Positions 9,216-19,208 of a stretch of 64,000 nt of DNA are shown piece after piece (the first letter of the stretch is position 1; each line of letters opens with the position of its first letter). The DNA comes from CAWGXG01 sp963826505 (GTDB taxonomy: Bacteria > Chloroflexota > Anaerolineae > Aggregatilineales > Aggregatilineaceae): NCBI GenBank assembly GCA_963826505.1, contig CAWGXG010000007.1, positions 558,001 to 622,000 of the forward strand, written 5' to 3'. The notes below the pieces were generated by a model, which was given only the letters and a program-made list of their open reading frames with translations, ran no database searches and was not told the origin of the DNA. The position numbers and the translations under genes were made by a program.

Positions 9216-10353
9216 TGATCAGCCTGGACGCCAGCCTGCTCGGGGCGCAGCACGGTAACACGGTGCAGCGTCACCTGGAGTATGCGGGGCGCATCGGCGC
9301 GTTGACGATCGTCACCTATACCCCTGTCGCTGGTCCGCGCACCATGCAGCAGTTCGCGGACAATTTCGCCGTGTACCCGACCCACACGCGCCCGATCTTA
9401 TTTCCCTGGGCCGCATATCGGCTGGCGGCGCGCCTGCACCGCCAGCACCGGTTCGACCTCGTCTCGACGCAGGACCCGTTCGCCACAGGGATCGTCGGGC
9501 TGCTGCTCAAGTGGCGTTACGGCCTGCCGCTCGACGTGCAGAATCACAGCTCGTTTTTCAACAACGCCGCATGGATCGCCGAACGTCCGCTGCGCAATCG
9601 CGCCCTGCACACGTTGGGACGCTTCGTCGCCCATCGCGCTGACACGCTGCGTGTGCTGACCTCTGACGAAAAAGAACAGACTGTCCAGCTTGGTATCGCG
9701 CCGGAGCGCGTAACCGTACTCAGCACGCCGACCAACGTCGATCTGTTTGCGCCGCCGGTCGCGCCGGAGCGGCTGGCTGCGCTGCGATCGTCGTTGGGCA
9801 TCGCGCCGGAAGCGCCAGTTGTGCTGTGGGTAGGACTGCCAGTGGCGTTCAAGCGTGTCGATCTGCTGTTGGAGGCCTACCGTCAGGTGCGCGCCGCCCG
9901 ACCCGACGCGCGGCTGATCCTGGCGGGGAATTTTGCGGGACGGCCCGATTTTGTGCGGCGTGCGCAAGCGGAAAACGTCGTGTTTCCGGGACGGATCGAT
10001 CACGACGATCTGCCCGCCTATTATCAGATGGCCACCGTCTACGCGCATTCCTCGATTTATGAAGGCTTCGGCAAAGTGATCGTCGAGGCGCTGGCGGCGG
10101 GGACGCCTGTCGTCGCGACGCACGCCGCCGGGCCGGACGAATCATTCGCGACGGTGAAACGGGGCTGCTGGTTGATCACACGCCGGACGCGCTGGCAAGC
10201 GCCATCCTGACGCTGCTCAACGATCCGGCGCGGGCGCGGGCGCTGGGCGCGGCCGGTCAGCGGGATATGGTGTCGCGCTTCAACTACGAGCGCCAGCTAG
10301 ATGCGGTCACAGCCACCTTCCGCCGCACGCTCGACGTAGCGCGCTGGAGGTAA
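9203..10353 (+). CDS. Glycosyltransferase family 4 (one frameshift)
   Basis: GT-B glycosyltransferase of about 383 residues. The donor-binding half has VVLWVGLPVAFKRVDLLLEAY and the E-X7-E motif YEGFGKVIVEALAAGTPVVAT. The frame is lost near 10140 (AAGPDE to IIRDGETGLLVDH), consistent with one base missing from a short A run, and continues to the TAA at 10351-10353. No membrane segment or signal peptide, so it should act on the cytoplasmic face. It overlaps the preceding gene and is followed 5 bp later by another glycosyltransferase. Confidence 0.82.
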
Positions 10354-10358
10354 ACCCT

Positions 10359-11433
10359 ATGCGCTGGGTGATGGTCACACGCAAGCTCGATCCCCGCGAC
10401 GACCGGGCCGGATTCGTGGTGCGTTGGGTGGAGGAACTGGCCGCGCGACTGGAAAATCTCGATGTGATCTGCCAGGAGAGCGCCGCGCCCGACCTGCCCG
10501 ACAACGTGCGCGTCTTCAGCATGGGCAAAGAATCCGGCGCGGGCCGGGTCGCGCAGGCACGCCGCTTCACCGCGCATCTGCGCGCGCTGGTGCCGGGCGC
10601 GGACGGCGTGTTCTGCCACATGATTCCGCGCTATGTGCTGTTTGCCGCACCCTGGGCGCGCCTGTATCGCAAGCCGCTGCTGTTCTGGTATACACACCGC
10701 CAGATTTCGTTGGAACTCCGTCTCGCGCACTTCTTCCCCACGCGCATTTTGACCGCCGCGCCGGGCAGTTACCCGATCCCTACGTCGCGCTTAGCCGTCA
10801 TCGGGCATGGTATCGAAACGGACCTGTTCCCGCCGCCAGATGGCGAATCGGACCCGCCGGAGGTGATCCAGGTGGCGCGGCTGTCGCCGATCAAACGCCA
10901 GGACGATCTGCTGCGCGCGGCGGCGGTGGTCCGTGCAGCGAGGACGGTGGGATCGTTCCGCGTGGTGATCGTCGGCGGCGCGGTCGAAGTCCGCAGCCGG
11001 AGTACGCGGCCCAGCTCGAAGACGCTGGCCGGTGCAGTCCGGACTCGCGGATGCGGTGACGTTCACCGGGCCGCTGCCACATGCCCAGGTCGCGGAACGG
11101 CTGCGCGCCAGCGCCATCACCGTCAATCTCAGCCCGCCGGGCCTGTTCGACAAGGCCGCGCTGGAAGGCATGTTCGCCGGTAAGCCCACGCTGGTGACCA
11201 ATTCCGACTTTTTGCCGCTGTTGGGCGATGCGGCGGACCTGCTCAGCCTGCCCTACGAAGCGATCGGTGATGCGCTGGCCGAGCGGTTGGCGCGGCTGCT
11301 GGCCCTGACGCCCGCCGAGCGCGCCACGTTGGGGGCCGATCTGCGGGCGCGGGCGCTGGAAGCGCATTCACTCGACGGCTTGATGGATCGCCTCGCCGCG
11401 CTAATGCGCGCCGTCAATACGGGGCGGAAATGA
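10359..11433 (+). CDS. Glycosyltransferase family 4 (two frameshifts)
   Basis: GT-B glycosyltransferase. The N-terminal part reads MRWVMVTRKLDPRDDRAGFVVRWVEEL; the donor domain begins VIQVARLSPIKRQDDLLRAA. The frame shifts twice between about 10985 and 11035 (the PQPEYAAQLE segment is in one frame, AVQSGLADAVTFTGPLPHAQVAERL in another). The C-terminal part is GLFDKAALEGMFAGKPTLVTNSDFLPLLGDAADL, where the usual first Glu of E-X7-E is replaced (LFDKAALEGMFAGKP). Its TGA overlaps the next ATG (ATGA at 11430-11433). Confidence 0.78.
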
Positions 11434-12539
11434 GCGTGGCCGATCTGCGCGTGTGCCTGCTGGGCAGCTACGATCCCGACTATGCGCGGCATTACGTGAT
11501 CCGGGCCGGGCTGGCGCGCGCGGGTGTAGAGGTGATCGAGCTGCCGCTGCCGCGCCGCGCGAATACGCTGGGGCGCGTGCGGCACATGTTGGCGCAGTTC
11601 CCCCGGCGCAACGAGTGCGACCTGGTGCTGATCCCGGCCTTCAACCAGCTTCTCGCGCCGTTCGCGTGGCTGCGGGGTCGCCTGGGCGGGGTGCCTGTCG
11701 CGGCGGATTACATGATCGGGCTGACGGACGCGCTGGCCGATCGCCAACAGGGGCTGGCCACGCTGGTCGAGGCAAGCAAAGCGCGCGCTTACCGCGTCGT
11801 CGATCGCTTCGCTATCGCGCGCATGCTGACTCTGACCGACACCGAAGCCCACCGCCAGATGTTTGGACAGACCTTAGGGGCACGGCTGGATCGCATGGCG
11901 GTGCTGCCAGTCGGCGTCAATGACCGGCTGTTAGAGGCGGTGCCCGCGCCCGATCCGTTCGGGCAGCCCGGCCCGGTGACGGTGCTGTATATCGGCACGT
12001 TCATCCCATTTCATGGCGTCGACGTGATCGTCCGGGCGGCGCACCTGCTGCGCGACGATGCGCGCTTCCGGTTTGAATTGATCGGCGCCGGGCAGACATA
12101 TGCCGCCAGCGTTCAGTTGGCAGAACAACTAGGGTTGCAGAATATTTCTTTCGTGCGCGGTTATTTCCCCTGGCAGGAACTTCTGCCGCACGCGGCGCGC
12201 GCCGGGGTGCTGTTGGGCGTGTTCGGCGACGCGGACAAAACACGCTACGTCGTCCCGAACAAGGTGTATGAAGGCATGGCGCTGGGTCGCCCGGTCATCA
12301 CGGCGGAGTCGCCTGCGCTGGACGAAATCTTCACACCGGGCGATCTTTTGCTGACCGTGCAGCCCGGCTCGCCGGAGGCGCTTAGCGCGGGATTGCGAAC
12401 GCTGCTGGACGATTCCGCGCGCTATCATCGCCAGCGGGCCGCGGCGCTGGACTGTATCCGCGCCGGGTTTTTGCCGGAACATATCGGGGCGCGGCTGCGC
12501 CAAATCTTTGAAACACATCTCACCCAGGGCCGATCATGA
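11430..12539 (+). CDS. Glycosyltransferase family 4, intact
   Basis: A 369-residue GT-B glycosyltransferase in one unbroken frame. The linker and donor domain read VTVLYIGTFIPFHGVDVIVRAAHLL; the nucleotide-sugar end reads VPNKVYEGMALGRPVITAESPALDEIF. The KVYEGMALGRPVI form resembles family-4 enzymes that act on cell-surface oligosaccharides. It is cytosolic or peripherally bound. It starts inside the stop codon of the previous gene and ends inside the start of the next (ATGA on both sides), showing a tightly coupled operon. Confidence 0.82.
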   Translation: MSVADLRVCLLGSYDPDYARHYVIRAGLARAGVEVIELPLPRRANTLGRVRHMLAQFPRRNECDLVLIPAFNQLLAPFAWLRGRLGGVPVAADYMIGLTDALADRQQGLATLVEASKARAYRVVDRFAIARMLTLTDTEAHRQMFGQTLGARLDRMAVLPVGVNDRLLEAVPAPDPFGQPGPVTVLYIGTFIPFHGVDVIVRAAHLLRDDARFRFELIGAGQTYAASVQLAEQLGLQNISFVRGYFPWQELLPHAARAGVLLGVFGDADKTRYVVPNKVYEGMALGRPVITAESPALDEIFTPGDLLLTVQPGSPEALSAGLRTLLDDSARYHRQRAAALDCIRAGFLPEHIGARLRQIFETHLTQGRS

Positions 12540-13714
12540 AGCTGCTCTATCTTTCTAACAACCGCCTGCCGACCGAAAAGGCGCACGGACTCCAGATCGC
12601 GCAGATGTGCGAGGCATTGGCCGGAGCCGGGTACGACGTGACGCTGGCCGCGCCCCGTCGCGTCAACACACCGGAGATGCGCGCGGTCGATTCGCTGTGG
12701 GAGCATTATGGAGTCGCGCAGGTGTTCGCGTTCCGGCGCGTGCCGTGCGTGGACTTATTCGCGATCTCAGCGCGTTTTCACATCGCCTTCCTGGTCCAGA
12801 CCTTTACCTATATGCTGGCGCTGCTGCTGTGGCCCGCCTTCTGGCGCGCGGACGTGATCTACACGCGCGACGTGTTTGTCGGCGGGCTGGTAGCCCTGGT
12901 CCGGCCCCGCACCCCCCTGGTGTTCGAAGTACACCAGCTTCACCGCTCCGGGCCGGGACGGCGCTTGCTGTCCTTCGTCGCGCGCCGGGCGCATGTCGTT
13001 GCGATCACGGGCTTTTTGGCGAAGGCCATGCACGAACTTGGAGCGCGGCGCGTGCTGACCGCGCATGACGGATTCCGCGCGGCCCGGTTTGCGGACGTGC
13101 CGGAGAAAGCCCAGGCGCGGTTCGCGCTGGGCATCCCCGCAGACGCCTGGGTGATCGGGTACGTGGGGCGGCTGCACACCATGAATATGCCCAAGGGGCT
13201 GGACACCCTGGTCGATGCCCTGGCCGAGGCCACCCGCGCCGGAGCCGCGCCACACTTGCTGGTCGTCGGCGGGCCGGATGACGGCATCGCGGCGGTACGG
13301 GTGCAATGGTCGGCGCTGGGTCTGCCACCCGAACGGCTGCATATCACCGGGCAGGTGCCACCGGAGGCCGTGCCGGAGATGTTGGCGGCGCTCGATGTCG
13401 GGGCGATGCCCCTGCCCTGGACGGAACACTTCGCCTATTACGCCTCATCGCTGAAATTTTTCGAATACCTGGCTTCCGGCTGCGCGGTGATCGCCTCAGA
13501 TCTGCCCAGCACGGCGGAAGTCGTGCGCGACGGTGAAACGGCGCTGCTGGTGCCGCCGGGCGACGTCCACGCCTGGGCCGCCGCGATCCGGCGGCTGCAC
13601 GACGATCCGGCGCTGAACGCGCAGTTGGGGCAGGCCGGGCAGGCGCTGTCGGCCTATTACCGCTGGGACGCGCGGGCGGCGCGCATCCGGGCGTTTGTCG
13701 AGGAGGTGAACTGA
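12536..13714 (+). CDS. Glycosyltransferase family 4, intact
   Basis: A 392-residue GT-B glycosyltransferase. N-terminus MKLLYLSNNRLPTEKAHGLQIAQMCEAL contains the usual short pre-helix loop. A hydrophobic stretch near residues 80-105 (FHIAFLVQTFTYMLALLLWPAF) may dock it to the membrane. The donor domain has VIGYVGRLHTMNMPKGLDTLVDAL and the C-terminal YYASSLKFFEYLASGCAVIASDLPSTAEVV with the E in FFEYLASG. ATGA overlap with the previous gene and TGATG with the next. Confidence 0.82.
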   Translation: MKLLYLSNNRLPTEKAHGLQIAQMCEALAGAGYDVTLAAPRRVNTPEMRAVDSLWEHYGVAQVFAFRRVPCVDLFAISARFHIAFLVQTFTYMLALLLWPAFWRADVIYTRDVFVGGLVALVRPRTPLVFEVHQLHRSGPGRRLLSFVARRAHVVAITGFLAKAMHELGARRVLTAHDGFRAARFADVPEKAQARFALGIPADAWVIGYVGRLHTMNMPKGLDTLVDALAEATRAGAAPHLLVVGGPDDGIAAVRVQWSALGLPPERLHITGQVPPEAVPEMLAALDVGAMPLPWTEHFAYYASSLKFFEYLASGCAVIASDLPSTAEVVRDGETALLVPPGDVHAWAAAIRRLHDDPALNAQLGQAGQALSAYYRWDARAARIRAFVEEVN

Positions 13715-14775
13715 TGCGTGTGGCCCTGCTGACTCCCGAGATCAGTCCTGGCTACGGCTGGGCGCGTTACGCGCTGGAGCTGTCCGAGGGGCTGGAAGCC
13801 CTGGGGGTGGACGTCGTCGTGCTGACTCAACACGACGTACTGCCGCGCCTGGTCCCGCCTTTGCGTGGATTTTTGCTGCGTTCGCTGCTGGCGCTGCCGC
13901 GTGTCCGACGTGCGGCGGCAGGTTGTGACCTGCTGCACGTGGTGGCCGAACCCTATACGCTGCTGGCCGCCGCCATTGCCGGAACGCGCCCGCTGATCGT
14001 CACCGCGCACGGCACGTATGTGCCGCAAACCTCCCGGCGGCGAGGAATCGGGGCGTTTTACCGCCGCGCATACCAGCGTGCTCATCTGATCGCAGTCAGC
14101 GACTATACGGCCGGTCGGGTGCGCGACGTCTTGCCTAATGCGCACTTGACGACGATCCGCAACGGAGTCAGGGTAGCACGCTTTGCGGAAGCTGTTCCCG
14201 CCCCACAGAAGCGCGGCCCGACCGTGTTGGCAACAGGCGGCGTCAAATCCCGCAAGGGCACACACTTGCTAGTCGCGGCGCTGGCCGAGGTGCGGCAATC
14301 TGTGCCGGACGCGCAGTTAGTGGTCACAGGGCGGCAGGATGATGCGCCTTACCTGGCACAGGTGCAGGCGCAGATCGCCGCGTTGGGCCTGGACGACGCC
14401 GTCCATCTGGTCGGCTCGATCTCCGAAAGCGACCTGATCGGCTGGTACCAGCACGCGGACGTGTTCGCGCTGCCTGCGCTGTCGGTCGGAGACCGATTCG
14501 AGGGCTTTGGGCTGGTGTTGTTGGAAGCCAGCGCTAGCGGGTTACCGGTCATCTCGACGAGCGGCAGCGGCGTGGAAGAGGCTATGATCGATGGCGAAAC
14601 CGGTCTGCTCGTTCCTCAAAATGACGTACCCGCCCTGGCAGCGGCGCTGCTGCGCCTGCTCAATGATGCGGCGCTGCGGGAACGTATGGGCAGCGCGGGG
14701 CGCGCCTACGCTCAGACGCAGGATTGGTCGGTCGTGGCCGAGCGCGTCGCGGCGCTGTATCAAGCCGTATCCTGA
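13714..14775 (+). CDS. Glycosyltransferase family 4, intact
   Basis: A 353-residue GT-B glycosyltransferase, MRVALLTPEISPGYGWARYALELSEGL at the start, then HGTYVPQTSRRRGIGAFYRRAYQRAHLIAVSDYT, donor domain TVLATGGVKSRKGTHLLVAAL and the classical E-X7-E in FEGFGLVLLEASASGLPVISTSGSGVEEA. All expected motifs are present. It closes the first tightly overlapped run; a promoter sequence for the next gene overlaps its stop codon. Confidence 0.85.
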   Translation: MRVALLTPEISPGYGWARYALELSEGLEALGVDVVVLTQHDVLPRLVPPLRGFLLRSLLALPRVRRAAAGCDLLHVVAEPYTLLAAAIAGTRPLIVTAHGTYVPQTSRRRGIGAFYRRAYQRAHLIAVSDYTAGRVRDVLPNAHLTTIRNGVRVARFAEAVPAPQKRGPTVLATGGVKSRKGTHLLVAALAEVRQSVPDAQLVVTGRQDDAPYLAQVQAQIAALGLDDAVHLVGSISESDLIGWYQHADVFALPALSVGDRFEGFGLVLLEASASGLPVISTSGSGVEEAMIDGETGLLVPQNDVPALAAALLRLLNDAALRERMGSAGRAYAQTQDWSVVAERVAALYQAVS

Positions 14776-14800
14776 CACAAGCGGCCCGGTATGGTATTCT
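14772..14800 (+). promoter_or_regulatory. Internal promoter of the glycan locus
   Basis: CTGACA at 14772-14777, a 17-bp spacer, then TATTCT at 14795-14800 preceded by TGG (extended -10). It overlaps the stop codon of the upstream glycosyltransferase and lies 54 bp before the next start, so the second half of the locus can be transcribed on its own. Confidence 0.6.
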
Positions 14801-14854
14801 TGTGGGCATTCGACACTCACGTAACAGCGACATCACGCACGGGCGATCCTTCAT

Positions 14855-16112
14855 ATGCATATTGTGATTTTGAGCGACAGGCTGCCGCCAGATCACCTGG
14901 GCGGAGCCGAACGCATCGCCTGGCAGTTGGGCCAGGGCTTGATAGCTGCCGGGCAGCGGGTGACGTTTATCACCGCGACTGACGGTCCGGCGCGCGTCGA
15001 AACACGCCAGGGGATCACGGTAAACCTGCTGCATTCGCGCTATGCGTTGCGCTGGCGGGCGTGGTACAGCCTGATGAATCCGCAAACGGTGTTGCCGCTC
15101 AACCGCCTGCTGCGCCAGCTCAAGCCCGACATCATCCACGCGCATAACATCCACACCGATCTGAGCTACCACAGTCTGGTGATCGGGCATTTCGTCGCCA
15201 AGGCCACTGTCTTCACCGCGCACGATGTCATGCCATTCGCCTATGGCAAAATCGATTACATCGTCGATCCGGCGCGGCCTGATCAGCGCGAGGGTTGGGA
15301 TTACCGCCTGCCGTTCGCGCACAATATCCGGAAGATGCATCTGCGCTGGAATCCGGCGCGAAATCTCTCGATCCGCCACACGATGCGCTATTACGTCGAT
15401 GCGCGCATCGCCGTGAGCCACGCGCTCAAGACCGCGCTGGAAGCCAACCACCTGCCGCCCTTCGAAGTTGTGCATAATGGCGTTGATCCGACATTTTTCG
15501 ACGTGCCCACTGCCGGAATCGACGTGCTGCGCCAGCGGTTCAAGCTCGATGGGCGGCGCGTGATCGTGTTTGGCGGGCGGCTCTCGTACCAGAAAGGCGA
15601 TCAACAGCTTCTGGCGGCGCTGCGCAGCGTCAAGGCGGCGGTGCCCGACGTGGCGCTGTTGGTGCTGTCGCGCGTATCCAGCTACGTGGACGATCTGATC
15701 CGCCACAATCCTGATCTGGCAGACACCATTATCACGGGTGGCTGGCTGGAAGGCGCGGAACTGGCGACTGCCTACCGCTTGGCCGATGTGCTCGGTATCC
15801 CCGTCGGTGTACTTCGACCCATTCCCAACGGTGAATCTCGAAGCAATGGCGGCGGGCGCGGTCCCGGTGACGACATGCTTTGGCGGAGCACGCGAAGCGG
15901 TGGTCGACGGCGAAACCGGCTTCGTCGTGAATCCTTTTGATACCGATACCCTGGCCGACCGGCTGATCAGGCTGCTGAGCGATGAAGCGCTGCGCTGCCG
16001 CATGGTTGAGGCGGGCCGCCGGCGGATCGCCGCCGAGTTCACGCTCAGCCAGCAGGCCGGGGCAACCCTGGCCGTCTACGAGCGCATCCTGGCCCGGAAA
16101 ACGGAACGATGA
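14855..16112 (+). CDS. Glycosyltransferase family 4 (one frameshift)
   Basis: GT-B glycosyltransferase of about 418 residues. N-terminal LSDRLPPDHLGGAERIAWQLGQGL shows the glycine loop, followed by IIHAHNIHTDLSYHSLVIG and a donor domain RVIVFGGRLSYQKGDQQLLAAL. The frame changes near 15803: an extra C turns LGIPSVYFDP into LGIPVGVLRP. The correct frame continues FPTVNLEAMAAGAVPVTTCFGGAREAVVDGETGFVVNP, carrying the second Glu of E-X7-E. It is transcribed from the promoter at 14772-14800 and lies 10 bp before the membrane glycosyltransferase gene. Confidence 0.82.
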
Positions 16113-16122
16113 GGGGGACGCG

Positions 16123-17939
16123 ATGACACCTCAGACCGCTCGCCGCCTGCCGGTGATCGTGCTCCTGCTGCTGGTGATCGCGGCCAGCCGCGTGCTGCGC
16201 CTGCACGGCATGGAGATGAATATCGACGAGGTCTGGTCGGTCTGGCAGACCTTCGGCACGCCGCGCCAGATTCTGAGCCTGGGTGCCCTACGACTGGCCG
16301 CCGCTGTATTACCTGATGATGGCCGGGTGGCGCGAGCTAGTCGGGATCAACCCGGTGGCGCTGCGCTATTTCTCCGTGCTGGTCGGATTATTCGGCGCGG
16401 CGTCGATGTACCGTCTGGGGCTGCGTATGTTTTCGCATGGGGCGGCGCTGCTCATCGCGGCAGTGTATGCGGCGCTCGGCTTCGGGATCTTCCTGAGCCT
16501 GATGGTACGCGCCCACATTTTCGTCTACGCCTTGTTTCCCCTGGTCATGCTGCTGACTCTGCGTTACTTCGATCGCCCAACGACGGTACGCGGCGGCGCG
16601 GTCGGATTGGGGCTGGCGGCGATGTTTTACATCAACTTCACCAGTGCGATCGCGTTCGCGGCTCTCGGGCTGTACACGGTTGTGATGTTTCCGGCGGGCG
16701 ATCTGGCGCTGGTGGCTCCCGGTGAGCGTGGCATTTGTGCTCGCGCTGCCGATCATCATTGCCAAGCTGACCCTGGTCGAGTGCACGAACATCCGCCACG
16801 CGCGCGCTCGAAGTGCCCGCGCTCGTTCCGGGACTTCAAGCAATTGCTGGTCACCATGTACATGGGCAACGCGCCCGCGCTGTGGGTCGGGCTGTTCGTC
16901 CTGGCGACAGCGCTGGCGATCCTCGCCCGGCGGCGGTTGGACCGAACACAGGCGCTTTTCTTAATAGCGTGGCCGGTGTTGGGCGCGGTGCTGCTCTATG
17001 TGCTCAACCCGCTGCTGGGTTTTTTCAGCCCGCGGTATGCGTGGTGGATTATGATCGGGCTGGCTTTGTGGATCGGGCTGGGACTGTCGCTGATGCCGCC
17101 ACGGGGGCAGAGCGTCGCGCTGGTGCTGGTGGGCGCGATCATGTTCCTGCCTCTGCCAGTGACGCGCTACCACGAGGGGGTGCCCCGCTCGCCGTTAATT
17201 CTCGACTTCGAGTGGCTGCGCGATCACCTGATGCCCAACGACGTGCTGATCCTCGATCCGAACCTGGATGTTGCCCCGGAAGCCTGGGACTATTTCGAGC
17301 GGGTGTACTTCCCGCACGGTCTGCCGGTCGTGCGCGAGCCGGGGACGTATTCCCGCGTGTGGTACGCGACGCACGATTACATGGCAAGATCCGCAGCTGA
17401 GCGGCGACGATCGGCGAGGAGCGCATCGCCAGTATCTTCGTGGGGCCGCCGGAACTGTTGATCCGACTGTATGAGGGCCCGCCGGACTTTGCAGGCGTGT
17501 TGTATGACAACGGCATGCGCTTTCACGGCGCGGAAGTGATCCAGAACGGGGTACTGTCCCAGGGACCGATCGCGCGCCGCGAAGGCCAGACGATCCGGTT
17601 GCGTCTGTGGTGGTCGGTGGACGCCGCGCCGCTGGCCGCCGATTACAGCCTGAGCACCGTCATAGTGGACGACAATGGGGTGATCGTTGCGCAGTTTGAC
17701 GGTCCGCCCCAGGTCGCGGGCACGCCCGACGATCCGCGCGAAACCAGCCAATGGCAGCCAGGACGCTATTACGTCGAGGAGCGGACTTCAGCCTGCCAAA
17801 GACGATGGCCGTAGGGACCTATTCCTTCGATCTGGATCTCATCGTCTACCAGTGGTGGGACAACGTCCGCATCCAGTCCCCGGACACCGATGCAGACGGC
17901 CGCCTGAAGCTGGACACTGTGTACGTCAAAGTGTGGTAG
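16123..17939 (+). CDS. GT-C membrane glycosyltransferase, GT39/PMT_2-like (several frameshifts)
   Basis: An integral-membrane transferase of about 600 residues that would use a lipid-linked sugar outside the membrane. The first transmembrane helix (LPVIVLLLLVIAASRVLRLHG) is followed by MNIDEVWSVWQTF, whose acidic residues sit where GT-C enzymes place the catalytic Asp. YDWPPLYYLMMAGW and at least seven further hydrophobic helices follow (for example AALLIAAVYAALGFGIFLSLMV). A soluble C-terminal domain after about residue 420 looks beta-rich. The frame breaks near 16287, 16725, 16800, 17395 and 17790. Start ATG at 16123 follows GAGGGGG. Confidence 0.72.
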
Positions 17940-17965
17940 CGGCGGATGACAGGAGCGCACATCCC

Positions 17966-19155
17966 ATGAAATTACTCGTGATTGTGTCGTCGCTCGACCT
18001 GACACAGCCGTTCAGCGCGACTCCGGCGTGGTGGCAGTTTCTCAAGGCGCTGTACGAAGTCGGCGTGGATGTGATCGCCACCCCCTACCAGGGACCCGCC
18101 ATCGAGTCGCCCTGGTGGCGCGCCGCGCCCAACCCCGCCAAGCTGGAAGGCGACGCCTTCCAATTCCTGCGCAGCAGTTGGCGGCGCATCGCGGGCGGCG
18201 GGGATCAGACACAAACCGCTGGGACACAGATCGAAGCGGAGAGCCCTCCGACAAAGCCGTGCGCCGCCTGGCCCAAACCGTGATCGCGCCGCGCTGGCGG
18301 CGACACGTAGACCGCATCCTGACTCAGCAGCCGGACATCGACGCCGTGCTGGTCATCACCGTGCCGCTCAACCAAATTCCGGGCGTGGCGCGTCTCATCA
18401 CCGAGAAGCATCACAAACCGGCCTTTTTCTATGACGGCGACGTCCCGGCCAGCCTGCCCAACTTCATGGGCTTTGCGACCGGTTTTCGCATTTACCAGGG
18501 CGCGGACCTCAGCGAATACACCGCCTTCATCTCCAACAGCGAGGGCGGCAAACAGGGCTTGCTAGATCTGGGCGCGCGCGAAGTCCACACGCTGTTTTAT
18601 GGCGCGGATGAAGACCTGTTCAGCCCGGTGGAGGTGCCACAAGACCTCGACGCGTTCTTTTACGGGCACGGGCGCGAATACCGCTCGGAATGGATCGACG
18701 CGCTGGTTCGCGCGCCAAGTCTGGCCCTGCCGGACGCGCGTTTCGCCGTGCGCGGGACCCGCTTGGGCGATCTGGGTCGCGCCGAGACGCTGCCCTACCT
18801 CTCGTTTAGCAAGCTGCGCGAATACGCCTGCCGCAGCAAGATCAACCTCGTGATTACGCGCAAGGCGCACGCCTCGGTTTTCGCGTCGTCGTCGGCGCGG
18901 CCCTTCGAGCTGGCCGCGTTGGGTGCGTGTATGGTGTGCAATCCGTACGAGGGCATCGAGACGTGGTTCGAACCGGAAAAAGAACTGATTGTCGTCAACA
19001 ACGCCGAAGAAGCGACCGAGCGCATCACTTGGCTCTTGCGGCATGACAAGGCTCGACGTAATATTGGCCGGGCTGCCCGCGAGCGATTCCTGAAGGAACA
19101 CACGTTTCGCCACCGCGCTCAGCAGTTTGTGAGCCTTATCGAACGCTATATGTAA
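17966..19155 (+). CDS. CgeB/YkvP-like glycosyltransferase (one frameshift)
   Basis: About 396 residues. The C-terminal half matches the pattern of CgeB-type glycosyltransferases: a short DGDVPASLP segment, SNSEGGKQGLLDLGAREVHTLFYGADEDLF, then SKINLVITRKAHASVFASSSARPFELAALGACMVCNPYEGIETWF and LLRHDKARRNIGRAARERFLKEHTFRHRA. The N-terminal half (MKLLVIVSSLDLTQPFSATPAWWQFLKAL) is in another frame up to about 18220. The start ATG at 17966 follows AGGAG with a 10-nt gap. It is adjacent to the carbamoyltransferase, so both probably modify the same glycan. Confidence 0.75.
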
Positions 19156-19208
19156 GACCGGCTGCGCGACCGTACCCACCGCAGGCCCGGCTTGTTAAGG
19201 AGGACCCT

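Noticed and set aside
14660..16042. A 460-codon minus-strand open frame opposite two glycosyltransferase genes.
   Set aside because: High-GC shadow frame; the plus strand carries the family motifs and the minus frame is low-complexity Arg/Gln/His-rich.
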